NCBI GenBank assembly: GCA_010093705.1
Contig: MU006109.1
Span: forward strand, 62,001 to 126,000
DNA: 64,000 bases
Source: Patellaria atrata CBS 101060
Taxonomy: Eukaryota; Ascomycota; Dothideomycetes; Patellariales; Patellariaceae
Reading direction: 5' to 3'
Position numbers and translations under genes: made by a program. Below the pieces are notes generated by a model. It worked only from the letters and a program-made list of their open reading frames with translations. It did not search any database and was not told the origin of the DNA. Below, piece by piece: positions 43,133-56,300 of the stretch. Position 1 is the stretch's first letter. Each line of letters opens with the position of its first letter.

Positions 43133-46100
43133 TCACCTCCTTCCCCTTCCTCCCCAACCCCTCCTCCACTCATACATCACGACCGCAGCTGCAGTTTGCA
43201 CATTCAAGCTCCTTGTGATACCCCACTGCCTAACTTCAACACAGATATTGCACTCTGCCAGTATCTTCCCCGGTATCCCCTCCTTTTCACTTCCCATGAT
43301 TAGAACACATCTCTTCGGAATTTTGCACTCTCCTATGTTATCCTTGTTCCCGTCTCCGAGTATGATTGACCTATCCGTCTGCTCCACACCAACGACGGTG
43401 TAACCCTCACGCTTCCTCTCTACAATCCAGTTTACTAGTACTTCTGGCGAGAGCTCTTGAATTGTAAGGTGCAGATGACTAGATACACTGACAGTGGTGA
43501 AGACTTGATTGGTTAGAATTGTCAGATTAGGGACCTGCAATGAGCTGGCCCCGAAAATTTCAGCTGCCCGGGATAGACCACCAAGATTTGGCGGTGAAGA
43601 GATGAGCGAAGCGACTAACAGGAGAGACGGTTGGTCACTTGAGGACGGATCAGACGGTTTAGATAGCGGATCGTGGTAGACTGCTCCTTTGGTCTGGAGG
43701 AATGTCGCATCTACTGGGTCAACCCTTGCGGTAGAGTCATCGTGGGCCGAGGGCATCCTTTTTGCAATAGTAGTGCTATCATCCAGAAATGGAAGCCCAA
43801 CAGGTGGACGACCTAGTTCCATGCGAGGAGGAGGTAACGAATCAAATCCTATACTCCTATCATTCGCATAGACGGCTTCAAAGTCGGCAGTCGTAGTGAG
43901 AGGAGCTTCTCGGGGATCGATCGTGAGATATGCACCCTGGAACAGATTGGCCAGTGTGTGACCACTCACTGGATTGAGCCTCTCTAGCATTCGAGGAGCT
44001 GGAATATTCATATGCTTCTCTAGTGCTTTCAGTTGTGTATACAACGCTTCAAATGCAGTATTTCCAACCACCTTGTTCCAACCCATTCGGATAGCGTGCT
44101 CCCATACCGGAGGAACGCTCCACTGAGCTTCGTGGCGAACCATAATCTTTGGACTCGCCGATAAAGCGACTAGACAGGTCATGAGTGCATCTGTATATTC
44201 TTCCGTGGAGTTGGGAAGAAGCGCGATCGTCGTCGCCATTTTCATCACTGATGCTAGAAATTTTGGATGTGCATGATCCGTTGTGGACAACTCTTTTAAT
44301 ATTCCCTTCCCTACATCCTTGGAATGGAGACTCAAGCGCGCGATAGCCCACTCCAATAAATACCTATGTCTAGGCAGTGACTCAATGAAAATAAAATTCT
44401 TGAACATGCTAAAGTACCGCAAGACATCCTGAGGATTATTCTTGACTATCGGTTCCAGAAGGAGTAGTAAAACTTGGAGCTGGGAAGTATGCTTAGACTT
44501 GGAAAATACAGGAGGAGGTATCTTCTGACTAATCCAAAAGGTCAATACTGAATCCATGATACTCTGTAACAAGTCAACATCAGTTGATCTGATCCGGTTG
44601 ATGAGATCCATAAGACATGCGAAACCGAATTGCTCTGGAAGACCGTAGTACGAATCATAAGAGATGTTTGGGACAAATTCTTGAACCTTCTGTGCAATGG
44701 TAGCCTCGAGCAAGAACTCTGGTTTTGGAGATGGAGGATTGTTGGTGAAGTGCCCAATTATCCTTTCGAAAGGTATGTATTCGACAGATGATGGAGAGGT
44801 ACAGTATGCGATACGTAGGGCTTGTATGAGGGGTGAGAATGCATATATTCTGCCTTGACAGAGTTGGCTGATATATAGAGCGGAAGATGAAAGAAGGGAT
44901 GCCAACTCTGAACTCTGCCCGCATAGCACAATGCATTTTGGATGGAATAACACCTCCGGTATAGCTACTAAAGCAGCTTTCATATAGTCCTGGATTTCCA
45001 ACTCGTTCCAGAGAGCATCAAGAGCTTTGAAAAGCTGTTCAGGAGCCAAGTCTTCTTCGGTATCAAGTATTTCTCTAATATGTTTGATTCCTGAAACTAA
45101 TCCAGAGCCACTTAAACATTTGTATTTCGTAATATCTAGCTTTTCAAGGAAATGCTTGAGGGTTTTCTCTCTACTCTCATCCTGATCTTGTCGAGTGCCG
45201 GAAGATCTGAGGTTTTCATACCGGGATGAAAGCAATTGAAGGCCCCGGGGCAGTTTGGAATCTTGTACCGTCTTCAGATCAATATTTTTACAGAGTATTG
45301 CAGCATAACTAGTAAAAATATCCTGTTGCAGGTCCGAGATATGAGTGGTTGCTGGAATTTTAACGAGCATCTCTGCTTCAGCAGCGCTAAGACAAGGTAG
45401 TCTCTTGGATAGTGCTGATGCTAAACCATGTAATATGAAGGCCATAGCAGGGGGAAACATATAACCACGTTTACTGTCTATATACGCTATGATACTTGAG
45501 ACATATGACTGCGTAGTCCTGTCATCTTGTAGATCCGATACTAGAGAGTTGAAATATCGTGTTAATCTCTCGCCGTGCTTGCAGATCAATGATCCATTAT
45601 GTTTGCGAGTGCTATAGATAAAAAGGTGCCCCTGAGTGGCCCATGGGAGTAAGTGCGTTAGTAGAAAATCCAAGTAACTTGCGTGTGATCCAAGAGGAGG
45701 TTCAGCTAAATCCATATACCATGAAATGACCATTTTTCGAACATTATCTTGCATTCCCGGTCGAAATAATGAGGCAAAAAGGGTTATGATCCACGTCTCG
45801 TGTAGCTTCGACTGTGACCGCATCAAAGCCTGTAAACCTGGGAGACTTTCCTCGACTTGATTGATGTATCGACCTACAGCAATGATCTCGACAAGAGTGC
45901 CGTACTGTTCATATTGTTGGATGTACTCATCTTTCTCTTCATTGATAAATTTCAAATGTGAAGTGCTTATATCATACTTCAATAACTTTATAGAAAGCTT
46001 AAGGATCTGAACGCAGAACTTCCGTTGTTCGTATGATCCATATCGCACTCCATCTTGAATGAGTGTCCAGTATTGATCGTTTGCAAAGTATTCTCTGGTG

Positions 46101-46928
46101 GGGAGATACTCTGCGGGCAAGGCCAGCCACATCATCCAAAGGTTATAGCCCATCAAAGAATCCTTCGACTGTGACAATTGGCTTACCGTAGTCCATACTA
46201 TGGAGTTTAGTGAGCGAGGCTCGAACGATATCAGGACATTGTTTCGATGGGCAGGACTCGAAACGCATGAGCGAATACATGCGAAAGATGCGGCGATGGC
46301 CTCTCGAGCCTCTTGCTGTTCCATACCAGAAGAGAGCGGTAAGAAGAGGATAAGAGCGAATAGTATGCTGTTATACACCTTACTCCCCAAGTCCGGCCGA
46401 GACCAGAAGAAATGCTTCAACCATCTCACATATGCCAAACAACGAGAAAGAGGAACCCCGAGACCAAGTTTCGGTAGCTCATTCGAGTTTTGAGATGAGG
46501 AAATTATAGCGACATCCTCTTCAAACCGTTTACTCACAATAGAGAACACATTTAACCCGAACTCCCCATAGGTCCTACATATATCAAGTGATGCTCGAAC
46601 GTCTTCAAGCTTTGTGATAGAACTATCTAAGCAAGATACGAGTTTTCCAGAAAGAAAGACTATAGCATCAGCCTATATAAGGAATTAGAATAGGTATAGG
46701 GTAGCATAAGTTATGTGTCGTACCTTGCTGGCCATTGCTCGACATGATTATACTTACATCTGGATATCTTTGGAGCAGCTCAAGTGCAAATCGAGTAGTG
46801 CTCAGAATCTCGGGGATATTCTGTAACTTTTCGATACTAGTCGCTATATCTCTAATTGCATCCGATCTGCTTGAGGCAGGAATGTGCGTGAGGAATGCCT
46901 CGACGAGCACCTGTGTTGATGACTCCAT
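43133..46928 (-). CDS. TRM3: tRNA (guanosine-18-2'-O)-methyltransferase Trm3 (SpoU/TARBP1 family)
   Basis: Two exons (46928-46758 and 46672-43133, intron GTAAGT...ATATAG) give 1236 residues starting MESSTQVLVEAFLTHIPASS. Most of the protein is helical HEAT-like repeat with no recognisable short motif, as in Trm3. The C-terminal ~160 residues are a SPOUT methyltransferase: LLLVASLISSPPNLGGLSRA (motif 1, NxGGxxR), CVLIMGSEKEGIPGKIL (motif 2, the knot GxExxGI), and VRQWGITRSLNVQTAAAVVM (motif 3, SLNV-type). Trm3 makes Gm18 in the D-loop of several tRNAs, in the cytoplasm. Unusually, motif 2 reads KEGIP where many members have GxGxP. The divergent promoter is shared with the kinesin gene. Confidence 0.9.
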
Positions 46929-47315
46929 CCTCGACGGCTGATACAACCTCTATCGCCTCTAAATCAAAAATGAATAATCACAGTATGGATTTCTTTCCCT
47001 TTTTCAAACTAAGGTATTCAAGGAGATTTATGAATGATGTTGCTGGCTCTCTGCATGTCGTCCGAAATAGGGCGATCTGGTATCCCTCTTCGCTTAACGG
47101 AAAATTGTCGGCCTCAACCTCAGCGCTCGCTGACTCGCGCAGTCCCAAAACGGCAAAACATAAACATTGGCATTGTGTCTCCGTGCACTGCGCTTACCTC
47201 ACCGGTCTCCGTGCCCTGTCGCTCGTTTCGAATGTACTATCATCAGCGACAACAGTATCACGAAACTATCTCTACCTGTGAAAAGCTTTTTGTTCAGTAC
47301 GCTTGGATACCCACC
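46929..47315. promoter_or_regulatory. Divergent promoter, TRM3 / kinesin
   Basis: About 390 bp between divergent genes. It is moderately GC-rich, with an open plus-strand frame that may be leader rather than coding. Confidence 0.35.
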
Positions 47316-49199
47316 ATGTATCGGGGTCTGTCTCACGACAACCACCATTTCGAAAGCAGCGCTTCGGCACCATCGATGCGCGCGAGCGGATATATCGACC
47401 CAGCGACATCGATGGGAGATGCGCAGGATGAGGCGGGAAATATCAAGGTAGTGGTGAGGTGTAGGGCGTTCGTACAGCGAGGTTGGTAGCTACAATACCA
47501 ATATTAAGTTGTATATCTGCTGAGTGACTTTCGGATTGTAGAAAAAGACCGCAATGCAGATTGTCTGATACGTATGGACCCAGACACACAAATGACAACC
47601 CTATTTCCACCCGTCCCCGATTCTCGTCACAATGCTCGAGGCAAAATCTACGAAGAGAAGTCTTTCACATTTGACAAGTCGTTCTGGTCGCACGACACCC
47701 ACGACGAACACTATGCGACTCAGGAAGCTGTCTACCACTCGTTTGGTGAAGAATTCCTCGACCATAACTTCGACGGTTACCATACTTGTATTTTTGCCTA
47801 CGGTCAGACGGGAAGCGGGAAGTCATACACCATGATGGGCACACCAGACAATCCAGGACTCATCCCAAGGACCTGCGAAGCTCTCTTCTCCCGTATTGAG
47901 GACGAACCCTCGCCAAACACCACATACAACGTGCACGTATCTTACTTCGAAGTATACAACGAGCACGTTCGAGATCTCCTAGTCCCTCGAACCGACCCCC
48001 CATATTACCTCAAGATTCGCGAATCTACGACCGATGGTGTGTACGTGCAGGGTCTAACTGATCAGCCCGTTCGTAGTTACAAAGATGTTACTCGCTTAAT
48101 GCGCATGGGCGATGTAAACCGTACGACTGCGGCAACCAAGATGAACGACACTTCTTCTCGCTCACATGCAGTCTTCACAATCATGCTGAAGCAAATCCAG
48201 CATGACCTTCTCTCTGATGAAACCATCGAACGTTGCGCCCGCATGCGTCTCGTCGATCTCGCTGGCTCAGAACGTCCTAAATCGACTGAAGCTACGGGCG
48301 CTCGCCTGGCTGAAGGGGGCAAAATCAACAAATCCCTTTCCACTCTCGGTCGTGTCATTGCCGCGCTGGCCGACCCTGCACGACAAACTCCCGGCCGCAG
48401 CCGCAAGCCCAAAGAAGTCGTCCCATACCGAGACTCCGTGCTTACCTGGCTTTTGAAAGATAGCCTAGGCGGGAACTCCAAAACCGCAATGGTGGCCTGC
48501 ATCTCGCCAACCGACTACGACGAGACTCTCTCCACACTGCGGTACGCCGACCAAGCTAAACGCATCCGCACCCGCGCTACCGTCAACCAAGACGCCATCA
48601 CGACTGCCGAGCGCGACGCGCAGATCTCTGCAATGGCAGAACAGATACGCCTGCTGCAGACTTCTATGACAGCGGCGAGCGTGCGGCGGAGGGAAGAGGC
48701 GACCGAGCTCGAAGATTACCAGAAGCAGGTTGAGAAGATGCAGCGACTGATGGAAGAAACCAAAATGGTGTCCGAGAGTAAGATACGCGGTCTGACAGCC
48801 GAGGTGGAGGAACTGGCGCCGGAGTGCTTGCGACTCAGGGACGAGAACGAGGCGCTGAGACGGCATTTAGCGCTTGTGGTAGGCGAGTTGAGGAATCCGA
48901 TAAGATTGCCTGAGATGGCGAAGCCATTTGATCTGGAGAGCTTGGATCTGGATTCGGAGGCTGGGAGTTTGAGCGAGAAGGATGATGAGAGGAGCGGAGA
49001 GGACGAGATGGAAGGAAAAAAGAGCCCTCATCCGGCTATTGTGGACGAGGATGAGACTGAGGAGTCGGCGATCGATGTACAAGAGGAGGCGCGTCGCTTG
49101 CTTGACGAGCTAGGAACCTTGCGCATAAAGATGAAAGATGACTATGGGCGATTTAGCGCCGGGACAGAGGCCAAGACTCCACTAAGGGAAGGACGGTGA
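47316..49199 (+). CDS. Kinesin-3-type motor protein with short tail
   Basis: Two exons, to 47481 and from 47542 (intron GTTGGT...TTGTAG), joined as QRE-KDRNADCLIRM. The motor domain has NIKVVVRCRAF at its start, P-loop GQTGSGKSYTMMG, switch I NDTSSRSHAVF, switch II LVDLAGSERP, and the neck-proximal TLSTLRYADQAKRIR followed by RATVNQD, typical of kinesin-3. A coiled-coil-like segment follows (EDYQKQVEKMQRLMEETKM), then an acidic tail ending around residue 605. FHA and PH domains of full Unc104/KIF1A are absent, so this resembles the short fungal kinesin-3 group (UncB-like) rather than the long cargo carrier; that subtype is inference. Starts at 47316 (good context CCACCATGT), 47376 and 47412 are all in frame; the shortest best matches other kinesins. 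Confidence 0.85.
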
Positions 49200-49461
49200 A
49201 CGGACTGAGCGACGGTGTGTAATGATGTGATGAGCAGGAGACCAACTCGTATTTGTAGGTATTGATACGCATGGCGCGGCGTTCTGGCTGTGCTTTCTTG
49301 GATATTATGGCAGCTCTGGCCATATCACAGATGGTGAGCAGATTATGTTATAATCGTCTTGTTGCCAAGATAATAATTGTGAATGGTCGGATATGAAACA
49401 CGTGAAATATCAGGTTATCGAGTATATTAATAATACTCCGGGAAAGGATAGCTACACTACC

Positions 49462-52217
49462 TTACCCTCTCCTACCCTTGGCCAACTCCCTGATCATAGC
49501 ATCAATTTCATGCACTGTCGTCCCAGTAGCCTTCTGCTTCAGCTCTGCCAGGGAATTCATATCCTTTGCCTTGAGCGCTTCCTCACCAGCTTTGACCAAC
49601 TGTCCACATTTAACCCACATTTCTATGCGGTCGGTGACAGGAAGATTCGAGCACTTGGGTATGAATACCGCCGCGGTACGCGGATTGCCAGCAGAAAGAC
49701 ATTCGTTGAAGAAAGGCTATGGGTAAGTTAGTATTGTTGCAAATAGTTCATAAGGAAAGACTTTGGGAGAAATATAAGTGAACAATACGTACCTCCCACC
49801 CAATAGGACTCTTACGATGTTTCGCAACCTCTTCCAACTCAGACCAATCCCTCTTCGCCACCAGCGCCCTGAGCCTCGTCCACCAGAACGTCCTATCAGA
49901 GACCTTAAACTCTGACTGCACCTTAAGCGCACGTTTATTATTGCCCGTTCTGATGAGTTTGAAGATCATCTCGTTAACCGAGAGTCCCGAGAATCCGGTT
50001 CCAAGATCCTTTTCAAACCCATCTTGCATCTTGATAAGGCGCTGGCTCTCATCCATCGCTTTCAAGACGTTCACATTCTCCTTGGAATCGGCGAGCAGTT
50101 TGTAGGCAGATTTGAGCTTGTCAATGCGGGTCAGAGGGTCTTCTTGGTCTAGAGCTTCTGCTACGAGAAGGTTTGCACCGTCTAGCCTTCGGTCATCTTG
50201 GTAGTACAAATCTTTAAGTAAGCCCCTATCTTGGGACATAGCCGAAGACTCCACTAAAGCAGTGGCTACCGGACGTGTGTTGATAGTACGAAAGAAGCTG
50301 GCCAGTGGAAGTTTCTTCCTAAGCTCGAGAAGAACATAGTAGACCAGGTCAGTATCCCCACTTTCAATAGCCTTATCAAGCGCGATTGTGTCTTCTTTCA
50401 TATCCAGAAGTAAAGGAACCTGCTTTCCAGCCCGAGGTTCGTAATTCAGTAATTCGGTGGCCAGTGTAGCTCTCCCTTCATCGTAGGCAGCTTTAGCAAT
50501 CTGCTCGAAGGAGACACCGCGTTTACCGTCGAGCCGTTTCACGATAAGTCTGCATATGCTTTCTTCATCCTCTGTTGAGACACGGACCTTTTGACTCGCC
50601 CAGTGCACATAAACTCTATCAGTAGGAAGGCGGAGATAATCCGATACACGTAGTGCCAGTAGGTACTCATGTCTATTGATCAGTCTTTCGATCAGTCTTT
50701 CCGGTGTGAGACGGATATATTGTTCGTATGATAAAGGTAAGCCAATCTCATTGAAGCGTACAGCGTTGAGAACACGAAGAGTCTCGGTCATATCGACGAA
50801 ATCATCGCTATTATAGAGATCCAACACCGATTTACCGAAGGATGCCGCCTTCAGGAGCTGTTTCTGGACCGCGATATTGAATTCGTGTCCAGCAGCTTTG
50901 ACACATGCATCAACAGCTTCATCCAGGGTTGAGCGGATCATCTGTATATTCTCATCTGCTTTAGGTGATTTCTGCTCGAGCTGTTCTATGGCGTCGACTA
51001 GGACAGCTGCTGGTGACGTGGAGCCAAACTTGAACGTATTTTCGGTCACATCTAATATATTTAAAATAGTCCACGACATCTCGTGCAGCAGTCACTTACC
51101 TGGAACTCTCTGTAGAAACTCACACAGATTATTAGTGAGTAGGCGAATGCCATCGATATCAGCCAATAGATGAACAGCACCGTTGTAGAAGTATTGATTG
51201 GCGGCACCATTTGGGCCTACGAGGTGTACTTCATCTTCCCACGCCAGCGCAACAGCATCATTTCCGCACCATTCCATATGGTTTGGTACTGTCTTCGCGC
51301 GAGAGTTATATTCACTGAGGCGATCCTGAAAATCACTACTGACCACCCACACCTTGCCGTCATCTGTGTATAGAGCCACATATTTCCCGTTGGGAGACAC
51401 ACCGATGTGCCTGAATGGACCCTGCTGTAAACCTTGATCTAGCGAGTCCGATGCATCTACGACGTGTATTGTTTGTCCAATTGCTAACAAAACTTCTACT
51501 GAACGTGAGAGTGTGTATGCCGGTGGAATTAGATTCCATGAGGAGACTGGTCCTTCGGGGGGTATAGCGAGAAGCTTTGGACGAGGTTCGTCGTATTTCG
51601 TAACAGATATCAGGTTATTGTTTCCCAGGAGAGCAACGAAACCAGTAGACCAGAATCGGCATGATTGGACTCCATGTTCTTGAGCACCCTGAACAACTAT
51701 TAGAAAAGGTGGATGATTGCGGTAGAGAGGATAGCATACATGACCCAATGTAAAAGGTGTGAAGTCGCCTTGCAGATCGTAGTAGCAGCGGACCGTACCG
51801 TCTGCAGTCACGACAAGTAGCTTCTCGTCTTCTGACCACCCTAGTGCTTTTATCTTCCCTCTATCCCACTATATAGTTGTCAGATTCCGAGCCATAATAT
51901 AAACATTTGCGAGACAGTACATCTATTCTCCTTATAAGCTTCCCCGCGCAGCTGTAGATGTCTATACTGGATTTGGCAGCCTGAGTACCGCGATAAACAT
52001 GTATCTTGTCCTCATCGCGATATATTGCTAGATACTCATTAGTACTTCAAGCTAGAACTCGTAGGCAGGATTGCATACCTACAGCACCACTGTATGGAGC
52101 TCCCTCAACGATGTAGTTCTCCAGCTCCAGATCTTGGTCGAAGACATCTTGATAGATCTTTACCTTGCGGTAGAAGCGACCACCGACCTTCTCCCAATCT
52201 GCAGTGGGCTTAGACAT
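49462..52217 (-). CDS. VPS16: Vacuolar protein sorting protein Vps16 (HOPS/CORVET core)
   Basis: Multi-exon, starting at 52217 with MSKPTADWEKVGGRFYRKVK and EGAPYSGAVAIYRDEDKIHV (exons 52217-52079 and 52027-51921). WDRGKIKALGWSEDEKLLVV then leads through the N-terminal beta-propeller (GHGAQEHGVQSCRFWSTGFV; FRHIGVSPNGKYVALYTDD; WEDEVHLVGPNGA). A second large exon (~51054-49790) carries the alpha-solenoid with YEQYIRLTPERLIERLINR, SFEQIAKAAYDEGRATLATE, DTDLVYYVLLELRKKLP and FWWTRLRALVAKRDWSELEE. The last exon is PFFNECLSAGNPRTAAVFIP ... AMIRELAKGRRG. Vps16 is in the core of HOPS and CORVET, the tethers for vacuole and endosome fusion that bind Rab7/Ypt7 and SNAREs. The gene for Ypt7 lies ~11 kb away. 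At least six exons; internal edges approximate. Confidence 0.93.
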
Positions 52218-53389
52218 TACGGGTGAAAGGCAAGGCTTGAGGCATTAGTCATTATATCGTATTGGTATGCATTATCATCATCAGGGTTTGGAGTTCCGTG
52301 TTGAGTACCTGAACCTTAATAAGGTACTGTAGCCCTACGGGATAGACGGAATGGACGGGATGGAGGCCAAAATAAGCTTATGGCCCAAGCGTCAAGCTTT
52401 GTTTCAAATGAACGGTGTCTACACTTGTAACACCTTGATCCGACAACACGATAATAAATGATATAGCAACTGAAAAGTACACACCGCCTGCACAGCTTAT
52501 ATGTAGTCACCCGTCACCCGTCACACATATCCGGCTTACCTGAACCACAAAGAGATAGCCAAATTCCCGCAGATATGTAATGTTCGGATCATACCTGACG
52601 AGCCGGCTTTACGTACAACCCAAGCGGCCTTGTCCAGTGGTTATATAGTACATGATTGACGTTGATCGTCGCCCCAAGATGTGGACTGAGCCGCCAGGGG
52701 AAGACGGGATTACAGCCTTATCGCCGCCATTTCAATCTGACCATGTTGATGAAAAATGTCCTGGACCGGAGTTAAGATTATGACATGACAGGCGGGCAAT
52801 CACTGACCGGTACGTATGAGGAGATAATAAATGTACTCTTTACTGAACAGTCTGTACTGTATTTAAAGAAGAACAAACCAAGAAAGAGAACTGATGAGTA
52901 TGACGCTAAATTCCGAAAACGCGCCTAGCGTTACTGCAAGTTTGGCACAGTTCAAACAAATAAAAAAGCACTTATGATGCCCCTTGCTTGCGTCTAGTTT
53001 TCGATGATATCAGCCTTGATCTCCAGTTGCTTAGAACTTTGAAATTTTACATTATTCAGCCGATATTGTGTGCTGTTATCCTTGCCCTTACGTTTACTCT
53101 TTAAAGACCACAGTCTTCTATAATCCCCGACCGTAATTATATTTCCTTTCCATTCTTCCTCGACGGAATATCCAAAAGTTCGTTCTTTTTTTTTTATCTA
53201 AATACCTCGCCACAATTCCACCAGTTCCCTTTCACATCTTTTGTTTTGTGTGTGATCATCTCTTAGTACATCTATAGAAGGAATCAAAACAATAGATCAC
53301 TTTCTTCTTCAATTCCCTCATAGCGTTGTTCATCACATTCATCTATCGACTTACGGAGTACACCTTATCTCCGTCAAAACTCCGTCAGG
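52218..53389. promoter_or_regulatory. Divergent promoter, VPS16 / ABC transporter
   Basis: About 1.2 kb. The last ~300 bp are pyrimidine-rich with a T-run (53187-53196), typical of a strong fungal promoter and leader. I looked for a PDRE-type CCGCGG/CCGTGG box by eye and saw none. Confidence 0.4.
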
Positions 53390-56300
53390 ATGTGGGGCTC
53401 TTCCGTGCCTGACGATGAGCCGCCGAAAGATTCAAAAGAGGGGAAAAGTGCTGAAGGCGTCACTGACCTTGAATCCTCCGATAGCAACGAAAACATGGCA
53501 GGCACGTGGGGTGAAAAGGACGCCGGAATTGGCTCTACCCAAGAGGCAATGGAAGAATTCGATGCTCTAAGGAAAGAGCTCACAAACTTATCCAGGGCTC
53601 ATTCCAATTCATCACGGCCCCGAAGTCGCCGTGAGGAATCCATTTTTCGCACATTTACGGGTAGGAGTGCGCGCCGTATGGATACGAAGAAGTCCACGAA
53701 GACCCAATCTTCCATTCCTGACGGGTCAATCAGTGATAGTGAAGCTGAAGCATTCAATGAGAAAGAAGATGGATTCCAGCTCGAGCAATTCATGCGCGAA
53801 GGACACTTCGAAAAACGCATCGAAAGCCGGTCCGCAAAGAAATTGGGAGTAATTTTCAAGAACTTGACGGTGAGAGGTACCGGTTCCACCGCAACCTTCG
53901 TTCGAACGCTCCCAGATGCAATTCTGGGGACATTCGGTCCTGATCTATATCGTATCGTCACCGGATTCTTCCCAACCCTAAGATTCAAACAACATGTGGA
54001 TACTCGTACCCTAATAGACGATTTCACTGGAGTGGTACGCGATGGTGAAATGATGCTTGTACTTGGGCGCCCGGGTTCCGGCTGCTCTACCTTTCTTAAA
54101 GCGATTGGTAATAAACGGGAAGGATATGCCGAAGTCACCGGTGAGGTCTCTTACGGCGGCATCCCGGCTTCAAAGCATAAATCGTCCTACCGAGGGGAAA
54201 CTATCTACTACCCAGAAGATGATAAGCATTTCGCTCCTTTGAATGTTTGGCAGACGCTAAGATTTGCGTTAATGATGAAAACTCGGAAGCGAGAAAAGGA
54301 GCAAATACCTGTCATTATTAATGCTCTCCTTAAGATATTCGGCATCTCCCACACAAAATATACCCCAGTAGGTGATGAATTCGTCAGAGGTATCTCTGGT
54401 GGTGAACGAAAGCGTGTGTCTATCGCTGAAGGGCTTGCCGGTAAAAGGTATGTAAAAAGAACTGCTATCTTCCAATAATTGACTAACATCTCTCAGTACT
54501 CTTGGCCTCTTTGACAATAGTACAAGAGGTCTCGATAGCAGTACCGCGTTAGATTACGCGAAGTCACTTCGCATAATGACAGATATCAGTAATCGTACCA
54601 CTTTAGTTACACTTTACCAAGTGAGTTGCCCGTACAACGTTTGGATCTTAGCTTGATTCTAACTATCTTCCAATAGGCCGGCGAGGATATATACTCACTA
54701 ATGGACAAAGTACTGGTCATTGACGCTGGCAAATGCATCTACCAAGGACCGGCCAGTAAGGCGAAGCAATATTTCATCGAGCTTGGTTTCGAATGTCCAG
54801 AGCGGCAGACAACACCAGATTTCCTCACTTCGATTGCCGATCCTGCCGCGAGACATTTCCGCAAGGGCTTTGAAGCAAGAGCCCCAAAGTCACCTGAGGA
54901 GTTGGCACAAGCTTTCAGAACCTCCTCGGTCTATCGTGAAGTCCTTCAAGATGTGACGGACTATGAAAAAGAGCTTCACGATACTGACTTCCTTGATGCG
55001 AAGAGATTCAAGGATACAACGCGGGAACAAAAGAGTAAAACTGTCCCGAAGAGCTCCAGTTACACTATCAGCTTTTTCCGACAAGTCATGGCTTGTATAA
55101 GCCGGGAATACTGGCTACTTTTTGGCGATCGCACCACGCTTTATACAAAAGCATTCATTATCGTCAGCATGGGGCTTATCGTAGGTAGTCTATTCCACGG
55201 TGAATCGCTCAATACTTCTGGTGCTTTCCCGCGCGGAGGCGCTCTCTTCTTTTCGATATTGTTCCTCGGCTGGCTGCAGCTTTCCGAACTTATGAAGGCA
55301 GTTGGCGGTCGTATTGTAATCGCTAGGCACAAAGACTATGCATTCTATCGTCCGTCAGCTGTTGTTATTGCTCGGTGTCTTCTAGATCTACCAGTCGTCT
55401 TCGTTCAAGTCGCTATCTTTGCTTTGATCATGTATTTCACGACCGATCTTGATGTTGATGTTTCAAAGTTCTTCATCTACTTACTGTTCATCTTTACAAC
55501 TACCATCAACCTCACGTCGTTGTATCGAATGTTTGCGAGTCTTTCTCCAACTATCAATGATGCAGTTCGCTTTTCTGGTCTCGCGCTCAATCTGCTACTA
55601 ATATTCACTGGCTACGTGATTCCAAAGCCGCAACTTCTGGATCAGTATATCTGGGTAAGTACACCATGTTGCTAACAAGAGGACCAATTGCTGATGTTTT
55701 CAAGTTTGGGTGGTTGTACTGGGTGAACCCAGTTGGATACTCGTTTGAAGCTGTCCTTGCAAACGAATTCAGCGATCGCATTATGGGATGCTCCCCGCAG
55801 CAACTCGTACCCCAGGGCCCCGACATAGATCCTAGATATCAGGGATGCGCTATCACTGGTGCGTCATTGAACTTGAAGAGCGTTGCCGGTGCCGACTATT
55901 TGAAAACTACGTACAATTACAGCCGCAGTCATCTTTGGAGAAACTTCGGTGTACTTATTGCATATTCGGTTCTCTACATACTGATTACTATTGCTGCGGC
56001 TGAAGTTCTCGATTTTGCAGGTTCTGGCCCTGGAGCCCTTGTTTTCAAAAGATCGAGAAAGTCTAAGGCCGCTGTAAAACAAGCTTCCAATGACGAGGAG
56101 AGAAACATGGGAGAAGTTGCAAATATTCGCAAGGACCGGGAGGTAACGCGCTCAAATACGGGGATTAATGCCGATGACCTCCCGAAGCTTAGTAGCGACG
56201 ACTCGATATTCACGTGGAAAGATGTTGAATATAGTGTGCCTTATTTGGGCTCAGAGCGGAAACTACTCAACAAAGTTAGTGGTTATGTGAAACCAGGCGT

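Noticed and set aside
47034-47315. Longer N-terminus for the kinesin from the open upstream frame
   Set aside because: The extra residues resemble nothing in kinesins and the ATG at 47316 has the better context; the region more likely holds the promoter.
54060-54100. Walker A of ABC NBD1 lacks the Lys
   Set aside because: GRPGSGCST is the normal degenerate form in fungal PDR transporters, not a defect.
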